The notes under the pieces are model-generated. The model was given only the letters and a program-made list of their open reading frames with translations. It was not told the DNA's origin and ran no database searches. The position numbers and the translations under genes were made by a program. Positions 1-5,588 of a DNA stretch of 11,567 nt are shown here, piece after piece. Where the stretch lies: NCBI GenBank assembly GCA_033722075.1, contig JAWVZU010000119.1, positions 1 through 11,567 on the forward strand, given 5' to 3'. Positions within the stretch are counted from its first letter, which is position 1; the number at the start of each line of letters is the position of its first letter. Source of the DNA: JAWVZU01 sp033722075 (lineage in GTDB: Bacteria; Pseudomonadota; Gammaproteobacteria; Xanthomonadales; SZUA-38).

Positions 1-271
1 ACTGCAGGCGCGGCCAGAGGTGAGCCACGGCGCCGACATGGTCCTCGTGCGCATGGGTGACGATCAGCGCTTCAAGCGTCTTGCGCCGCTCGGAAATGAA
101 CGTCGGGTCCGGCATCTGGACATGGGGGCCCGTCTCGCCCGGGCGGGCAAAGGTGATCCCGCAATCCACCATCAACCAGCGACCGTCATGGCCATAGAGG
201 TTGAGGTTCATGCCGATCTCGCCGGTTCCGCCTAGGGGCAGGAACCACAGGTCGTCGGGAGCGGGCGTCAT
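1..271 (-). CDS. rnj: Ribonuclease J-type metallo-beta-lactamase nuclease, N-terminal 90 residues (cut by window edge)
   Basis: The gene starts with ATG at 271 and runs off the left edge, so only about 90 residues are visible. RNase J enzymes are cytoplasmic zinc-dependent nucleases with 5'-to-3' exonuclease and endonuclease activity in RNA maturation and decay. The visible part shows the RNase J opening: LPLGGTGEIGMNLNLYG at residues 11-27, MVDCGITF at 34-41, MPDPTFISERR at 53-63, then the metal-binding HxHxDH motif as HAHEDH at 73-78, followed by VGAVAHLWPRL. A general beta-lactamase-fold hydrolase would not normally carry the GGTGEIGMN opening. The beta-CASP and C-terminal domains would lie outside the window. 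No clear Shine-Dalgarno sequence precedes the ATG. The start is supported because the conserved LPLGG strand lies 10 residues in, as usual for the family. Confidence 0.88.
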   Translation of the reverse strand, partial: MTPAPDDLWFLPLGGTGEIGMNLNLYGHDGRWLMVDCGITFARPGETGPHVQMPDPTFISERRKTLEALIVTHAHEDHVGAVAHLWPRLQ

Positions 272-306
272 GCGGGCAGTTTATAACGGCTGGATGGGCC
301 TTCGGC

Positions 307-327
307 GTGAAAAGTGAAAAGTGGAAA
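307..327 (+). repeat. Three tandem 7-bp units (GTGAAAA, GTGAAAA, GTGGAAA)
   Basis: Three adjacent heptamers, the third with one mismatch, lie just upstream of the RNase J start as read on the minus strand. A-rich short tandem repeats stand out in this GC-rich region. No function can be assigned. Confidence 0.6.
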
Positions 328-352
328 GACTAAGGCTCCCGGATCAAGCGAA

Positions 353-480
353 AGCAATCCCCCGCCGTTACGCTCGCGACCCTTTGACAGGCAAAGGGGT
401 GGTTTGTGTGCTCCATTACCCCCTTTGCTCGACAAAGGGGGTGGCGAGAAGCGGCTCGCGGCTTCGGCCGGGGGATTGCT
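353..480. repeat. Palindromic hairpin-rich repeat element, full copy (128 bp)
   Basis: The element is bounded by a perfect 11-bp terminal inverted repeat: AGCAATCCCCC at 353-363 and GGGGGATTGCT at 470-480. Inside are two further hairpins. One has stem CCCTTTG (380-386) with CAAAGGG (392-398). The other is a perfect 10-bp stem, ACCCCCTTTG (418-427) with CAAAGGGGGT (433-442), around a CTCGA loop. No reading frame of note and no transposase are present. This organisation resembles short non-autonomous repeats such as REP/BIME or MITE elements. I saw no clear target-site duplication, so mobility is not shown. The hairpins could also act on transcripts, but none is followed by a T-run on either strand as an intrinsic terminator would be. 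Confidence 0.75.
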
Positions 481-521
481 CTAAGCGGCTCGCGAAGCAG
501 GCCGTCCAGCTTCACGGTGAG

Positions 522-607
522 AGCAATCCCCCGCCGCTCCGCTTGCGACCCCTTTGACAGGCAAAGGGGTAGTTTGGTGTCCCTCATTACCCCCTTTGCT
601 CGACAAA
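522..607. repeat. Second, partial copy of the palindromic repeat element
   Basis: This copy begins with the same terminal sequence, AGCAATCCCCC (522-532), and follows the left part of the first element closely. It has the CCGCCG run, then a perfect 9-bp hairpin, ACCCCTTTG (548-556) with CAAAGGGGT (562-570), and then ATTACCCCCTTTGCTCGACA, identical to the first copy's central hairpin arm. The match stops near 607, where the first copy continues with GGGGG and its right terminal repeat. From there the sequence is the coding end of the neighbouring pseudogene. The right end of the element is therefore missing, and the repeat overlaps the gene's last codons and stop. Confidence 0.7.
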
Positions 608-1139
608 CGGGATCGCCTCGACCATCACGTAGGGCTTCCACTCGCCGGTTTCCGGGTCCTTCTTCTGATCGATTCGCGCCCAGCGGCCATCCTCGTAGAT
701 TTCGAAGTAGACTTTGCGTTCGGGCGCTTCCGGATAGACCTGCCAGAGATGCAGCGGCCGTCTTCCCCCCAGACCTTCTGCCGCAGTTCGCGAACCTCGT
801 TGTTGGCCGTGTAGTGCCAGGCGGTTTTCCAGACCTGCTCTTCGGCATCGTAGATTCGGATGTTGATCCCGGCTCCGCCATCGTCATACCACCAACCCCG
901 GATTGCTCGGCCATCAAGCGTGTAAAGACATTCCAGCGCGCCCTGCCCAACGGCTCACTCCAGCCGTCTCCGGTCATGCGCCGATAGTTCACGGCGAAAT
1001 CTCCGATGATGAACTCGAACTGGGCAAACGCTTCGGGCATGTTCTCGGCCGGCTGACCCGGTTCGCAGCTGGCCTGGGCGTGAGCGCATTCCACCACGAC
1101 AAATGACTGCAGGCCAATTACCGCAATTGATGGTTTCAT
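587..1139 (-). pseudogene. Small exported protein, DUF1579-like, broken by two single-base deletions
   Basis: Read from ATG at 1139, the protein begins with a probable signal peptide ending at AHAQA, then SCEPGQPAENMPEAFAQF and EFIIGDFAVNYR. The frame is lost near 933 (TGGAA where TGGGAA would keep frame) and again near 754 (one base missing after GGCCGC). Joining the three frames gives a coherent protein of about 184 residues. The middle part includes YTLDGRAIRGWWYDDGGAG, INIRIYDAEEQVWKTAWHYT and NNEVRELRQKVW. The end includes LHLWQVYPEAPERKVYFEIY, then DPETGEWKPYVMVEAIPF and the final residues VEQRG. The pattern of a short N-terminal helix, a WW motif and RIYD resembles small lipocalin-like proteins of the DUF1579 kind; that family call is tentative and the function unknown. 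The stop (587-589) lies in the repeat element. ATG at 1148 or 1172 are alternative starts. The lesions may be real or sequence errors. Confidence 0.7.
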
Positions 1140-1237
1140 GATTCCCATCCGCTTTATTGTCGTCGAGATCATGGCGCTAGACGCGTGTCGTTTCTGCGCC
1201 GATTTCGCCCCGAGAGGCCAAGCAGAAAAACGGGATC

Positions 1238-3979
1238 TCAAGGCGAGGCAAAGTGTCCGCGGATGAACTTGTGAATCTCCATGGCCACCATCACGCTCAG
1301 CGCCAAACCGAGCAGAGTCAGCCACTGGTCCAGTGTGACGGGCGCGATGCCCAGCACGTCGCTGATCCACGGCGTGTACATGGCGCCGATATGAATGCCC
1401 TGGGCGGCGGCCGTGCCGATCAGCAGGATCGGGTTGTTCAGGAAGCCGTGACTGAAGATCGAACGCGTCTCCGAGCGGCAGTTGAAGACATGGATGTTCT
1501 CGAACAGCACCATGAGCAGCAGCGTGCCGCCGCGCGCCTGTTCCACACTGAAGCCGGCATCGAGCAAATAGCCGAAGGTAAAGTAGGCTACTGAGCCGAT
1601 CACGATAGCCGAAACGATCACGCGTTCGATCATGATGCGGTTGAAGATCGGCTCCTTCGGCGGCCTCGGTGGGCGGGAAAGCTCGTCGCCTTCGGCGGGT
1701 TCGAAGGCCAGGGCCACGTCCTGGATGCCGTTGGTGACCAGGTTGAGCCACAGGAGTTGCACCGCGAGCAGCGGCAGCGGCAGGCCGGAGAGCAGCGCGA
1801 GAGCAAACAGCACAAGCTCTGCCGCACCGGTGGAAATCAGCAGGAAGATCACCTTGCGCACGTTGGCGTAGGCTACGCGGCCCTCCTCCACGCCGGCGAC
1901 GATCGATTCGAAGTGATCATCGGCGATGATCATGCCGGCGGTTTCCCGCGCAACGTCGGTACCGCCTCTCCCCATCGCCACACCGATCTGCGCGGCCCGC
2001 AGGGCCGGTGCGTCGTTCGCCCCGTCGCCGCTGACCGCGACGAAATGTCCGAGGCGCTGCAGGGCATGGACAATGTGCAGTTTCTGGTGCGGTTCGACCC
2101 GGGCAAAAACGCGCGTCCCGGCGATCAACCTGGCTTCTTCTTCCGTGTCCTCGACGGCCTTCAGTTCGCGACCCGTAACCACCTGCTCCGGACTGTCGGC
2201 CAGGCCCAGATCGCGCGCGATGGCCAGGGCCGTTGCGGGGTGATCGCCGGTGATCATGGCCACCTCGATCCCCGCCTTCAGGCAATCGGCCACCGCTTCC
2301 CGAGCCCGGGGCCGAAGCGGATCGATCATGCAGACCATGCCGAGAAAGGTCAGGTCCCTGAGATCTTCTTCCGAGAAGACCTCGTCCTCACGCAGGTGCG
2401 CAGTGCCCGTGGCCAGTCCAAGAACGCGGTAGCCGCCTTCCGCCAGTTTCTGCGCACGGGCCTGGATGGCATCCGCATCCAGGGGACCGTCCTTCCCATC
2501 CGGCGCGGCCATCATCGAGCACAGCGGCAGGAGGCGCTCGACGGCGCCTTTCACCTGGACCACGAGCGATCCGCCGCATCGGTTCAGGCTGGCGCTCAGC
2601 AGGCGTTCGGACTCGAAAGGAATATCGTCGACTTCCGGAAAGCGGACCAGCAGCCCGGCCCGGTCGATGCCGATCTTGCGGGCCATGACCAGCAGGCCGA
2701 CATCCACGGCGTCGCCGGATCGGACCCACTCCCCGGCCTGGCGCCCGAGGAAACCATCGTTGGGCAGCACGGCGGCGGCACACAGGCGGTCCAGCAGTGG
2801 GTGATCGGAAGCGATCAAGTTGCCGTTGCGATCCTCGATCGCCCCATCCGGGTCCATGCTTCCGCCGGTCACCGACCAGCGCGTTCCATCCGGCAACGCA
2901 AGCTCGACGACGGTCAACTGATTCATGGTCAGCGTTCCGGTCTTGTCCGTCGCGATGAAGGTGCAGGACCCAAGACCTTCCACGGAAACGAGCCGCCGGA
3001 TGATGACGTTGCGCTTCGCCATGCGGCGCATGCCGATCGCCAGCGCGACGGTCAATGCCACCGGCAGTCCTTCGGGGATGGCTGACACGGACAGGGCAAC
3101 CGCGAGGAAGAAGATCTCCTTCAGCGGTGTCCCCTGCAGGAAGACCACAATTGCCATGACGATCGCTGCAATCCCCACGAACAGGGCAATTCGCCGCGTA
3201 AAGCGTTCCATTCGAACCAGCAGCGGCGCTTTGGTCGGCGGCCGGGAGATGACATCCGCTGCAATCTGCCCGAGCTGGGAAGAAAGGCCGGTGGCAACCA
3301 CCGCGCCGCGGGCCCGGCCGTGATGAACCATGGTGCCGGCAAAGGCCATGTTGCGCCGGTCGGCAAGATAGGTGTCCGCCGGGAGCTCCAGGCAGGCATC
3401 CTTGGTGATTGCCACGGACTCGCCGGTGAGGAGCGACTCGTCGACCCGCAAGTCGTGGGAAAAGACCAGGCGGGCATCGGCCGAAATGCGGTCGCCGGAT
3501 TCAAGGAGGATGATGTCCCCCGGCACCAGCGAATCGGCGTCGATGACCAGCGTATTGCCGTCGCGTATGACCCGGGCACGGGTCTGAACGAGCGTCTGCA
3601 ACGATGTCGCGGCGCGCTGGGCCGTGAACTCCTGGACGGTGCCGACGATCGCGTTAATCAGGAGCACGGCCGCGATGAAACCGGCATCCGACCACTCACC
3701 GATCACCGCGGAAAGCACCGCTGCGGCCAGCAGCACATAGATCAGTGGGCTCAGGAACTGGCCGAAGAAGATGATGGTAAGGCTGCGCGCCCGACCGGCT
3801 GGAAGGCGGTTGGGGCCATACCGCGCCAGCCGGCTCTCGGCCTCGGCCTGCGTCAGGCCTTCGGTCGAACCATCAAGCCGCGCCATGACCTGCTCGATCG
3901 AGAGCGCATGAGGGCTGCAGACCGGCGACTCATCGGCCGGCCCTCTCGACATACCAACCGTCGCGCTGACGTCCAGCAT
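1238..3979 (-). CDS. P2-type cation-transporting P-type ATPase (HAD-IC family), ion not certain
   Basis: This is an inner-membrane pump of 913 residues, the usual length for P2A-like bacterial ATPases. An N-terminal cation-ATPase domain (about 24-60) carries LARYGPNRLP. The actuator loop has TGES at 185-188. Membrane helix 4 has PEGLP at 302-306. The phosphorylated aspartate is D345 in DKTGTLT. The nucleotide-binding domain has KGA at 477-479, and the hinge has TGDHP (577-581) and GDGANDAP (651-658). Helices 5 to 10 follow from about 705. The catalytic core is complete, so the enzyme should be active. Lined up by eye with the animal calcium pump SERCA, E303, E721, N746, T749 and E827 match ion ligands, but the bridging aspartate of helix 6 is N750 and the helix-5 asparagine is G718. 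Calcium is therefore possible but not safe. ATG at 3952 (MSRGP) is an alternative start. The gene lies 92 bp downstream of the hydrolase gene, with no clear terminator between. Confidence 0.93.
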   Translation of the reverse strand: MLDVSATVGMSRGPADESPVCSPHALSIEQVMARLDGSTEGLTQAEAESRLARYGPNRLPAGRARSLTIIFFGQFLSPLIYVLLAAAVLSAVIGEWSDAGFIAAVLLINAIVGTVQEFTAQRAATSLQTLVQTRARVIRDGNTLVIDADSLVPGDIILLESGDRISADARLVFSHDLRVDESLLTGESVAITKDACLELPADTYLADRRNMAFAGTMVHHGRARGAVVATGLSSQLGQIAADVISRPPTKAPLLVRMERFTRRIALFVGIAAIVMAIVVFLQGTPLKEIFFLAVALSVSAIPEGLPVALTVALAIGMRRMAKRNVIIRRLVSVEGLGSCTFIATDKTGTLTMNQLTVVELALPDGTRWSVTGGSMDPDGAIEDRNGNLIASDHPLLDRLCAAAVLPNDGFLGRQAGEWVRSGDAVDVGLLVMARKIGIDRAGLLVRFPEVDDIPFESERLLSASLNRCGGSLVVQVKGAVERLLPLCSMMAAPDGKDGPLDADAIQARAQKLAEGGYRVLGLATGTAHLREDEVFSEEDLRDLTFLGMVCMIDPLRPRAREAVADCLKAGIEVAMITGDHPATALAIARDLGLADSPEQVVTGRELKAVEDTEEEARLIAGTRVFARVEPHQKLHIVHALQRLGHFVAVSGDGANDAPALRAAQIGVAMGRGGTDVARETAGMIIADDHFESIVAGVEEGRVAYANVRKVIFLLISTGAAELVLFALALLSGLPLPLLAVQLLWLNLVTNGIQDVALAFEPAEGDELSRPPRPPKEPIFNRIMIERVIVSAIVIGSVAYFTFGYLLDAGFSVEQARGGTLLLMVLFENIHVFNCRSETRSIFSHGFLNNPILLIGTAAAQGIHIGAMYTPWISDVLGIAPVTLDQWLTLLGLALSVMVAMEIHKFIRGHFASP

Positions 3980-4071
3980 GGCCTGTCCCCGGGCCTTCAG
4001 GGAGCCCGTGAGTGAAACCTGTCTGTTCAGGCTAGCTCAGTTGGCTTTATCGGGAATTGATCCAGATGGGT

Positions 4072-5064
4072 CTATTCAAGAATATCGGCGAGCCATGCAC
4101 CGATGATCTCCGGATAACCGTCGGCCAGGGGCGGCCGACCGGCGCCATGATGGGCATCGCCCCCGAGACGAATGCCGTGATTGGCGCCTTCGAAGACCTT
4201 GATCCGGTAGTTATCGTTACCGGCCAGTGCCATGCCCTGCTTCCACCGCTTCACCGCTTCCTCCGTCGGCTGGTTGTCATCCTCGTCGCCGAAGATGAGC
4301 AGCACCGGGGCCTTGAAGCGGGAGATGGACGGCAAGGGATCGAACTTGGCCACCCAGGCCCAGTTCAGGCGGCCGGCCTCCGAAGACGGCATGATCCGGT
4401 CCAGGTTGGCGTAGCGATACCAGGGTCTCTCGCGAACCTGTTCGAGGCGCCGGATCAGTTTTTCGCGATCCTTGCCGGTGCCGAGGTACCAGAAATAGTC
4501 GCCCAGGACGGAGAAGGCCTCGGCCTGCTGTTCCGCATCGATGCCACCGCGCTCGAAGGCGCGCTGGTAGGAATAGAGTTCCGATTGGAGCGGGCTCACC
4601 GCACCGCCGGACACGACGATCATGAACGCCATGGGCCCGCATCGCAACGCCGCTACCGGGGCAATCCAGCCACCCTGACTGACGCCCCAGAGGCCGATCC
4701 GGTTCGCGTCGAAGCCCGGCTGGGCCCTGAGGTAGTCAACTGCCGCGCACACGTCGCCAACCAGGTCATCCAGTGAGGAGGTAATCCAGTTGCCTTCTGA
4801 CTCCCCGCTGCCACGCTTGTCGAAGGCCAGCATGCCGACCCCAGCATCCGTGAACGTCGAGGCATAGCTGACCGGCCCCGCGCGGGTGTGCGGTCCCGAG
4901 CCATGGACGAACACGACGCCGGGAAACGGGCCCTCACCTTCGGGACGGACGAGGGTCCCGGCGAGTTCGATTTCGCCGCTGGCAAAGCGGACTTCTTCGG
5001 TTCTTGGCTCGGCAGCGGAAAGCTGGGCAAGAAGGCCCAGCAGGATCATCCCGATGATGCGCAT
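4072..5064 (-). CDS. Exported alpha/beta hydrolase (S9 / dienelactone-hydrolase-like)
   Basis: The 330-residue protein begins with a short signal peptide (MRIIGMILLGLLAQLSAAEP), so it probably acts in the periplasm. The fold markers appear in order: HGSGPHT at 54-60 (oxyanion hole), FDKRGSGESEG at 81-91, the nucleophile elbow GVSQGG with S129, a helical lid at about 155-245, then LLIFGDEDDNQP at 255-266 with the likely catalytic aspartate (D260, D262 or D263), and GANHG with H296 as the histidine. The complete triad suggests a working serine hydrolase. The substrate cannot be read from the sequence; esters, peptides and carboxylic lactones are all used by relatives. The start is supported by GGGGAG six bases upstream. 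It lies 53 bp after the PGPGW gene and may be cotranscribed with it. Confidence 0.88.
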   Translation of the reverse strand: MRIIGMILLGLLAQLSAAEPRTEEVRFASGEIELAGTLVRPEGEGPFPGVVFVHGSGPHTRAGPVSYASTFTDAGVGMLAFDKRGSGESEGNWITSSLDDLVGDVCAAVDYLRAQPGFDANRIGLWGVSQGGWIAPVAALRCGPMAFMIVVSGGAVSPLQSELYSYQRAFERGGIDAEQQAEAFSVLGDYFWYLGTGKDREKLIRRLEQVRERPWYRYANLDRIMPSSEAGRLNWAWVAKFDPLPSISRFKAPVLLIFGDEDDNQPTEEAVKRWKQGMALAGNDNYRIKVFEGANHGIRLGGDAHHGAGRPPLADGYPEIIGAWLADILE

Positions 5065-5070
5065 CTTCGT

Positions 5071-5076
5071 CTCCCC
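5071..5076 (-). promoter_or_regulatory. Ribosome binding site of the alpha/beta hydrolase gene
   Basis: GGGGAG on the minus strand, with six bases to the ATG at 5064. This fixes the start directly before the signal peptide. Confidence 0.65.
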
Positions 5077-5117
5077 GGTTTTCAGAAAGACGCAGATCCG
5101 CCAGATCGGTTACAGAC

Positions 5118-5327
5118 TCACCACCCGCGACGCCGCAGATAATCGCGAACCTGGCGCGTGCGACGACGTGCCCAGGCGTACTCGGCCCCCAAGATCGAAA
5201 GGCCGGCAGCGATCATGACCAGGCCGGGTCCGGGGATGACCATGAACACTAGCCCAAGCAGGAGTGCAATCGTCCCCACGGTGACCAGCATTGGCCGTTT
5301 CGGCCAGTATTCGGCGAATCTTTCCAC
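5118..5327 (-). CDS. PGPGW-type small membrane protein
   Basis: A 69-residue protein with two membrane segments (about 13-30 and 36-49) joined by the tight turn IPGPG at 31-35, and a strongly basic tail (WARRRTRQVRDYLRRRGW). The PGPG turn followed by LVMIAAGLSILGAEYAWARR is the signature of the PGPGW family of putative inner-membrane proteins, whose function is not known. The basic tail should face the cytoplasm. The start is GTG at 5327, with AAGGGA five bases upstream. A larger frame overlaps it on the same strand but has no protein-like composition. It is divergent from the small gene at 5373-5588 and sits 53 bp ahead of the hydrolase gene. Confidence 0.8.
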   Translation of the reverse strand: MERFAEYWPKRPMLVTVGTIALLLGLVFMVIPGPGLVMIAAGLSILGAEYAWARRRTRQVRDYLRRRGW

Positions 5328-5332
5328 GGATT

Positions 5333-5338
5333 TCCCTT
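5333..5338 (-). promoter_or_regulatory. Ribosome binding site supporting the GTG start of the PGPGW gene
   Basis: AAGGGA on the minus strand lies five bases before GTG at 5327. No ATG is available in this frame nearby, so the site decides the start. Confidence 0.55.
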
Positions 5339-5346
5339 ATTCTTGG

Positions 5347-5358
5347 TTCCCATGGGAA
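5347..5358. promoter_or_regulatory. Perfect 12-bp palindrome in the divergent intergenic region
   Basis: TTCCCATGGGAA is its own reverse complement and lies between the PGPGW gene (GTG at 5327) and the divergent small gene (GTG at 5373). A second, wider inverted pair, ATTTCCC (5330-5336) and GGGAAAT (5354-5360), shares its right arm. The position suits an operator controlling both genes, but no regulator is identified and a chance palindrome cannot be excluded. Confidence 0.35.
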
Positions 5359-5360
5359 AT

Positions 5361-5364
5361 GGAG
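5361..5364 (+). promoter_or_regulatory. Ribosome binding site supporting GTG start at 5373
   Basis: GGAG lies eight bases before GTG at 5373. The upstream alternatives (TTG at 5343, ATG at 5352) have no comparable site, and the ATG lies inside the palindrome. Confidence 0.45.
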
Positions 5365-5372
5365 CATATTTC

Positions 5373-5588
5373 GTGCCAGGGGGGATTCCGGATGCTCGGG
5401 ATGGCCTGACCCGCCTGCAGCGGGTGATCCTCTACGAGCTCCATAAGCTGCAGCGGGAACGCCCCGACAAGCCGTCGATTCCGGTGATCCAACTCTACGG
5501 GCGGGTGATCGAGCATATCGACTGTTCAGAAGAAGAGCTGCAGGAAGCCTTGCAGTCACTGGGCGCGGCGGGGAAGACTCAAAGCTGA
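5373..5588 (+). CDS. Small protein of unknown function (71 residues)
   Basis: This is the only plus-strand gene in the window, and I do not recognise it. From GTG at 5373 it encodes 71 residues: MPGGIPDARDGLTRLQRVIL, then YELHKLQRERPDKPSIPVIQ, then LYGRVIEHIDCSEEELQEAL and a short polar tail. The composition is that of a soluble, mostly helical protein with many charged residues. A helix, a proline-containing turn, and two further helices would fit a compact winged-helix-like or three-helix domain; that is a guess. Codon use looks genuine, with G or C at most third positions. It is divergent from the PGPGW gene, and its last ten bases overlap the end of the TPR gene on the other strand, so the two transcripts converge. 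Starting at ATG 5352 would add seven residues. Confidence 0.6.
   Translation: MPGGIPDARDGLTRLQRVILYELHKLQRERPDKPSIPVIQLYGRVIEHIDCSEEELQEALQSLGAAGKTQS

Larger units (their letters stand above)
272..586. other. Gene-free, repeat-rich stretch
   Basis: No believable gene is seen in these 315 bases. The short reading frames that cross it are made of repeat sequence and have no protein-like composition. It holds a heptamer repeat (307-327), a full palindromic repeat element (353-480), a spacer that repeats AAGCGGCTCGCG (449-460 and 483-494), and the left part of a second element (from 522) that runs into the end of the neighbouring pseudogene. Confidence 0.7.

Noticed and set aside
280..285. TATAAA box just upstream of the RNase J start (minus strand)
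   Set aside because: It ends only nine bases before the ATG and has no -35 partner at suitable spacing, so it would need a nearly leaderless message.
418..442. Strong 10-bp hairpin as an intrinsic terminator
   Set aside because: No T-run follows on either strand, and the stem is part of the repeat element present in a second copy.
353..610. CRISPR array
   Set aside because: Repeats are palindromic elements of unequal length with no regular spacers and no cas genes.
330..1751. 473-codon minus-strand frame spanning the repeats, the small exported protein and the ATPase end
   Set aside because: Only the stretch from 1148 to about 934 is real protein sequence; the rest is the wrong frame of the ATPase and translated repeat DNA.
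1757..3085. Plus-strand open frame (442 codons) opposite the P-type ATPase
   Set aside because: Antisense shadow of a gene with all catalytic motifs; it has no recognisable motif of its own.
4033..4044. TAGCTCAGTTGG, a perfect match to the tRNA D-arm (A-box) consensus
   Set aside because: No matching acceptor stem, anticodon arm or TTCGA T-loop surrounds it, and a full tRNA would run into the hydrolase gene; taken as chance or at most a vestige.
5110..5559. 149-codon minus-strand frame overlapping the PGPGW gene
   Set aside because: Different frame with Arg/Ala/Pro-rich low-order sequence; the PGPGW frame has membrane segments, the family motif and a ribosome site.
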